Origin: Anaerolineales bacterium | Lineage (GTDB): Bacteria > Chloroflexota > Anaerolineae > Anaerolineales > Villigracilaceae | Reading direction: 5' to 3' | Assembly (NCBI GenBank): GCA_015489255.1 | Contig: WGAD01000027.1 | Coordinates: 1 to 9,743 of the forward strand | Length of the DNA stretch: 9,743 nt | Part shown: positions 6,893 through 9,743 of the stretch, in pieces | How the letters are laid out: every line of letters begins with the position of its first letter | How positions within the stretch are numbered: the stretch's first letter is position 1 | The notes under the pieces: model-generated | Told to the model about the DNA's origin: nothing | Databases searched by the model: none | What the model saw: only the letters and a program-made list of their open reading frames with translations | Translations under genes and position numbers: made by a program

Positions 6893-7612
6893 ATGACCGA
6901 ATTGCTGTATCAAACCGATAGTTACCTGCGCGAAATGGACGCGGTGGTCACGGCTGTGGACGCCGAAAAGCGCGCTGTGGCGCTGGATCGGACGGTTTTC
7001 TACCCGGGCGGCGGTGGGCAGCCGCACGATACCGGCACGTTGACGGCAGCCGGTGCAACTTATCCGGTCGTCCGGGTGAAGAAAATCGGCGGGGACGTGT
7101 GGCATTTCCTCGGCGGCGAAGACCCGTTGCCAGAAGTCGGCGCGGCTGCGCATGGCGTCATCGACTGGGCGCGGCGCTATGCCCTGATGCGCACCCACAC
7201 CGCCCTGCACATCCTCTGCGGCGTGGTCTTCCGCGATTATGGCGCGCTGGTGACCGGCGGCAACATGGAGCCGGGCAAGGGGCGCATGGATTTCGAGTTC
7301 GAACACTTGCGGGCTGAGCTGGTGGCCGAGATTGAAGCCGCCGTCAACGCCGAAGTGGCTGCCGGGCGGGCTGTCTGCGTGAACATCTTGCCGCGCGAAG
7401 AAGCCTTCCAGATCCCCGACCTGATCCGCACCAAGATCAACCTGCTGCCCGCAGGCATCGCCGAGGTGCGGACGGTGGAGATCGTCGGCCTGGATTTGCA
7501 AGCCGATGGCGGCACGCACGTCGCCAACACGTCCGAAGTCGGCCCGGTGCGGGTGGTCAATTACAAAAGCAAGGGCAAAATCAACAAGCGGATTTATATA
7601 GAATTGGGATAA
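6893..7612 (+). CDS. alaX: Alanyl-tRNA editing protein (AlaX family)
   Basis: This 239-aa protein is a free-standing homologue of the alanyl-tRNA synthetase editing domain. Known family members deacylate tRNA-Ala mischarged with serine or glycine. The N-terminal glycine-rich motif is FYPGGGGQPHDTG (36-48). The zinc and active-site motif HTALH supplies H102 and H106, and ADGGTHVANTSEVG (204-217) supplies H209. The Cys commonly found before GGTH in alanyl-tRNA synthetases is Asp205 here. The length fits an AlaX protein with an extra N-terminal beta-barrel (AlaX-M type). ATG at 6893 is chosen over the in-frame TTG at 6881 because GGGAGG sits 4 nt upstream. It is the first gene of a plus-strand cluster and ends 12 nt before the reductase gene. 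The family call is firm; substrate preference is not visible. Confidence 0.9.
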   Translation: MTELLYQTDSYLREMDAVVTAVDAEKRAVALDRTVFYPGGGGQPHDTGTLTAAGATYPVVRVKKIGGDVWHFLGGEDPLPEVGAAAHGVIDWARRYALMRTHTALHILCGVVFRDYGALVTGGNMEPGKGRMDFEFEHLRAELVAEIEAAVNAEVAAGRAVCVNILPREEAFQIPDLIRTKINLLPAGIAEVRTVEIVGLDLQADGGTHVANTSEVGPVRVVNYKSKGKINKRIYIELG

Positions 7613-7624
7613 AGGAGGCAGGCG

Positions 7625-8593
7625 ATGGACTACCGCAAACTGGGCCGCACCGGCCTGAAAGTTTCCCCGTTGTGTTTGGGGACGATGCAGTTCGGCTGGA
7701 GCGCGGACGAGGCGCTTTCGCACCGCATCCTTTCGGCGGCGTTTGAGGCCGGCATCAACTTCATCGATACGGCCGATATCTACTCCCGCTGGGTGGAGGG
7801 CAACCCGGGCGGCGTGGCCGAGGGGATCATAGGGCGCTGGCTGAAGCAAAGCGGCGTGCCACGGCACCAGGTGGTGCTGGCGACCAAAGTGCGCGGCCCG
7901 ATGGGAGAAGGCCCCAACGACCAGGGCCTGAGTCGGGCGCACATCATGCAGGCGGTGGAAGATTCCCTGCGCCGTTTGCAGACCGATTACATTGACCTCT
8001 ACCAGGTGCATTGGCCGGACGATGACACGCCGATCGACGAAACCCTGCACGCGCTGGATACGCTGGTGCGGCAAGGGAAGGTTCGGTATATTGGCGCTTC
8101 CAATTACCGCGCCTGGCAGCTGATGGAGGCGCTCTGGGTCGCCGACAAACACGACTGGGTGCGTTTCGACGTGTTGCAGCCGCATTACAACCTGCTGCAC
8201 CGCGCCGAGTTTGAACGCGAATTGCAGGCGGTCTGTGCCCGCTGGCAGATCGGCGTCATCCCCTACAGCCCGCTGGCGGGCGGCTTTTTAACCGGCAAGT
8301 ACCGCGCTGGACAGCCGCTGCCTGCCAGCGTCCGTGCCAGCCGGATGCAATCTTTGATGACCGAACAAAATTTTGCGTTGCTTGCGGCGATGGATGAGAT
8401 CGCCGGTCGGCATCGCGCCACGCTTTCTCAGGTGGCGCTGGCCTGGCTGCTGGCTGATCCAGTCATCACCAGTCCGATCATCGGGCCGCGCACGCTGGAG
8501 CAGTTGGATGACAATCTCGGCGCGTTGAAGTTTTCCCTGGACGCCGAAGAGAAGGCACAGCTGGATGCGTTCACCGACTGGCGCACGCCTTAA
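7625..8593 (+). CDS. Aldo/keto reductase
   Basis: This 322-aa NAD(P)H-dependent oxidoreductase of the (beta/alpha)8 AKR superfamily is a single domain of normal length. The catalytic tetrad is visible: D48 in FIDTADIY, Y53, K88 in ATKVRG and H129 in YQVHWPD. Cofactor-binding elements are GASNY (157-161), YSPLAGGFLTGKY (214-226) and SPIIGPRTLEQLDDNL (283-298). The start MDYRKLGRTGLKVSPLCLGTM is the classical AKR opening. AAGGAGG lies 7 nt before the ATG, and the alaX stop is 12 nt upstream, so co-transcription with alaX is likely. The sequence resembles the Tas/YajO/IolS-like general AKRs, whose physiological substrates (aldehydes, ketones, sugars) vary widely; none can be assigned here. The 3' end overlaps the transporter gene by 29 nt. 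Confidence 0.93.
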   Translation: MDYRKLGRTGLKVSPLCLGTMQFGWSADEALSHRILSAAFEAGINFIDTADIYSRWVEGNPGGVAEGIIGRWLKQSGVPRHQVVLATKVRGPMGEGPNDQGLSRAHIMQAVEDSLRRLQTDYIDLYQVHWPDDDTPIDETLHALDTLVRQGKVRYIGASNYRAWQLMEALWVADKHDWVRFDVLQPHYNLLHRAEFERELQAVCARWQIGVIPYSPLAGGFLTGKYRAGQPLPASVRASRMQSLMTEQNFALLAAMDEIAGRHRATLSQVALAWLLADPVITSPIIGPRTLEQLDDNLGALKFSLDAEEKAQLDAFTDWRTP

Positions 8594-9443
8594 GGCCGAT
8601 GCCCTGCTGCTGTTGGCCTCCCTGATTTGGGGGACGGCCTTTGTAGCCCAGCGCCTGGTTGGACAGCAAGGCGGGGTGCATCTTTTCAATGGCGCGCGCT
8701 TTGGGCTGGCGGCGTTTCTCTTGTGGGGCGTGCAGCGGTTTCGTCCATTGGGCGGCCGTGACTTCTGGCGCTGGGCGGGGGTGGCCGGCGCGTTGCTTTT
8801 TTCCGGCAGCGCTTTGCAGCAGGCTGGGTTGCAATATACCACGGCGGGAAACGCCGGCTTTATTACCAGCCTGTACACGGTATTCGTTCCCTTGCTGTTG
8901 TTTTTCTTCTGGCATGAGAAACCTGCCTTGTATACGGTCCTGGCGGTTGCCATGGCGGTGGGCGGCGCGTATTTGCTCAGCGCTGGCGGCGGTTTTAAAG
9001 CTCAACGAGGCGATGCGCTGGAAATCATCGGGGCCGTGTTTTGGGCCGGGCATGTGATTTTGCTGGGCAAATTCGCTCGCCGCTATCGCCCCTTGCCTTT
9101 TGCTACCGCGCAGTTTGCCGTTACTGCGGCGCTGAGCCTGGCCGTTGGCTTTTTCCTGGAATGGCCGCTCACGGTATCGGTGCGCCTGATGATCCCGGCT
9201 GTGTTGTACACGGGCATTTTTTCGGTCGCCATCGCCTATACTTTGCAGGTCTGGGGTCAGCAACACACACCGCCCACCGATGCGGCGTTGATCCTGAGTT
9301 TGGAATCGGTGTTTGCTTTGCTTTCGGGCTGGCTGGTGTTGGGCGAAAGCCTGTCCCTGGCGCAGGGCGTGGGGTGCGCGTTGATCTTTGGCGGAGTGAT
9401 GCTTTCTCAAGCGGATGTGTTGTTTTTTCGTCAAAGAGCATAG
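8565..9443 (+). CDS. EamA-family DMT-superfamily transporter
   Basis: This 292-aa inner-membrane protein has about ten hydrophobic segments arranged as two tandem EamA halves (about 10-140 and 150-285). Recognisable motifs are LIWGTAFVAQR (20-30), GLQYTTAGNAGFITSLYTVF (88-107) and, near the end, SLESVFALLSGWLVLGE (245-261). DMT/EamA proteins are usually exporters of amino acids or other metabolites (known for the family); the substrate here is unknown. ATG at 8565 lies 29 nt inside the reductase gene with GAAGG 9 nt upstream. No other in-frame start exists before the first helix, so the overlap appears real and implies coupled translation. It closes the alaX-reductase-transporter cluster. No clear terminator follows before the next promoter at 9481. 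Confidence 0.92.
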   Translation: MRSPTGARLKADALLLLASLIWGTAFVAQRLVGQQGGVHLFNGARFGLAAFLLWGVQRFRPLGGRDFWRWAGVAGALLFSGSALQQAGLQYTTAGNAGFITSLYTVFVPLLLFFFWHEKPALYTVLAVAMAVGGAYLLSAGGGFKAQRGDALEIIGAVFWAGHVILLGKFARRYRPLPFATAQFAVTAALSLAVGFFLEWPLTVSVRLMIPAVLYTGIFSVAIAYTLQVWGQQHTPPTDAALILSLESVFALLSGWLVLGESLSLAQGVGCALIFGGVMLSQADVLFFRQRA

Positions 9444-9480
9444 TGCGCGCGCTGCCGCTGGAAAAGCAAGATATGCGGCT

Positions 9481-9510
9481 TTGTCTCTGACGGCGGAAAA
9501 CGGGTAGAAT
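9481..9510 (+). promoter_or_regulatory. Sigma70-type promoter predicted to give a leaderless mRNA
   Basis: TTGTCT (9481-9486) and TAGAAT (9505-9510) are separated by 18 bp. Only six bases (AGCGGC) lie between the -10 box and the ATG at 9517, so the expected start of transcription is on or next to the A of the start codon. There is no Shine-Dalgarno in front of that ATG, which fits leaderless translation. Confidence 0.6.
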
Positions 9511-9516
9511 AGCGGC

Positions 9517-9743
9517 ATGAAATCGCACCTGCGTACTTTTTTCCTGGTTTTGTTGGGACTCAGCGTTCTGGCGGCCCTGGGCGCGCTTTTCTGGCAAACT
9601 TTTCAATTTGCGCGCGCTTGGCCAGGCGGAGCAGAGTTCGCCCGCCGCTGGATGGCTGCTCGCGCTTTCCTGTATGGCAACGGTGACCCCTATGCTCAAG
9701 AGGTGGCGGCTGCGGCCCAAACCTTGCTGACGGGCACCTCTGA
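9517..9743 (+). CDS. Probable GT87 (DUF2029)-like membrane glycosyltransferase, N-terminal fragment
   Basis: Only the first 75 codons are present before the right edge, and the frame is open throughout. A basic N-terminus (MKSHLR) leads into one strong hydrophobic segment (about 7-27). An outside loop follows with an acidic residue in GGAEFARRWMAARAF and then GNGDPYAQEV. An acidic residue, then W-AARAFLYGNGDPY, in the first loop resembles the opening of the GT87/DUF2029 GT-C family of polyprenol-phosphate-dependent mannosyltransferases. The match is by eye on a short fragment, so the family is tentative, although a membrane protein is near certain. It lies 73 bp after the transporter gene on the same strand but seems to have its own promoter at 9481-9510. 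Confidence 0.65.
   Translation, partial: MKSHLRTFFLVLLGLSVLAALGALFWQTFQFARAWPGGAEFARRWMAARAFLYGNGDPYAQEVAAAAQTLLTGTS

Noticed and set aside
6878..8200. 440-codon minus-strand open frame opposite alaX and the reductase gene
   Set aside because: It spans two unrelated genes in antisense and ends within the alaX Shine-Dalgarno region. The His/Asp/Val-rich composition is typical of antisense shadows in GC-rich DNA. The plus strand carries two clear enzyme families.
8571..9518. 315-codon minus-strand frame opposite the EamA transporter
   Set aside because: The Gln/Arg/His-rich, motif-free translation mirrors a hydrophobic gene. The plus-strand product has convincing EamA motifs and ten hydrophobic segments.

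Overview
The window is a GC-rich bacterial chromosome segment with eight protein genes, six of them complete, plus a non-coding tandem-repeat block. The gene content is mostly housekeeping: a heterotetramer-type pyruvate dehydrogenase, an AlaX editing protein, two GT-C-like membrane proteins, a multi-PAS histidine kinase, and hairpin-forming 'CACGGAG' tandem repeats. This would suit a free-living bacterium such as a member of Chloroflexota (Anaerolineae-like). That placement is an inference from gene style and repeat type, not from a marker gene.

Layout. Positions 1-6683 are read on the minus strand, so transcription runs right to left. At the left edge is a two-PAS membrane histidine kinase (1-1317) that loses its ATPase domain to the window boundary. 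Next come pdhC (1474-2715), pdhB (2715-3689) and pdhA (3682-4647). They form a tight operon in the order E1alpha, E1beta, E2, with overlapping stop and start codons, an intrinsic terminator after pdhC (1416-1451), a TATAAT box at 4759-4764, and a terminator-shaped hairpin in the leader (4709-4731). Positions 4847-5255 hold five 74-bp repeat units (one shortened to 66 bp) and a decayed sixth. Each unit can fold into a long hairpin. A 470-aa polytopic membrane protein (5271-6683), probably a GT-C-type glycosyltransferase, ends just to the right of the array.

Positions 6684-6892 are a divergent intergenic region with a hairpin that exposes a Shine-Dalgarno sequence, a 17-codon ORF and GC-rich palindromes. 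To the right the plus strand carries a compact cluster: alaX (6893-7612), an aldo/keto reductase (7625-8593) and an EamA/DMT transporter (8565-9443) whose start lies inside the reductase gene. A second GT-C-like gene (GT87/DUF2029-like) starts at 9517, apparently from a leaderless promoter, and runs off the right edge.

How the genes work together. PdhA, PdhB and PdhC would form the decarboxylase and acetyltransferase part of a pyruvate dehydrogenase complex. The E3 subunit, dihydrolipoamide dehydrogenase, is not in the window and must be supplied from elsewhere. The alaX, reductase and transporter genes look co-transcribed, but no shared pathway is evident. I found no mobile element, CRISPR array, tRNA or rRNA. 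The least explained parts are the repeat array, the pdhA leader hairpin, the alaX leader and the leaderless promoter at the right edge.
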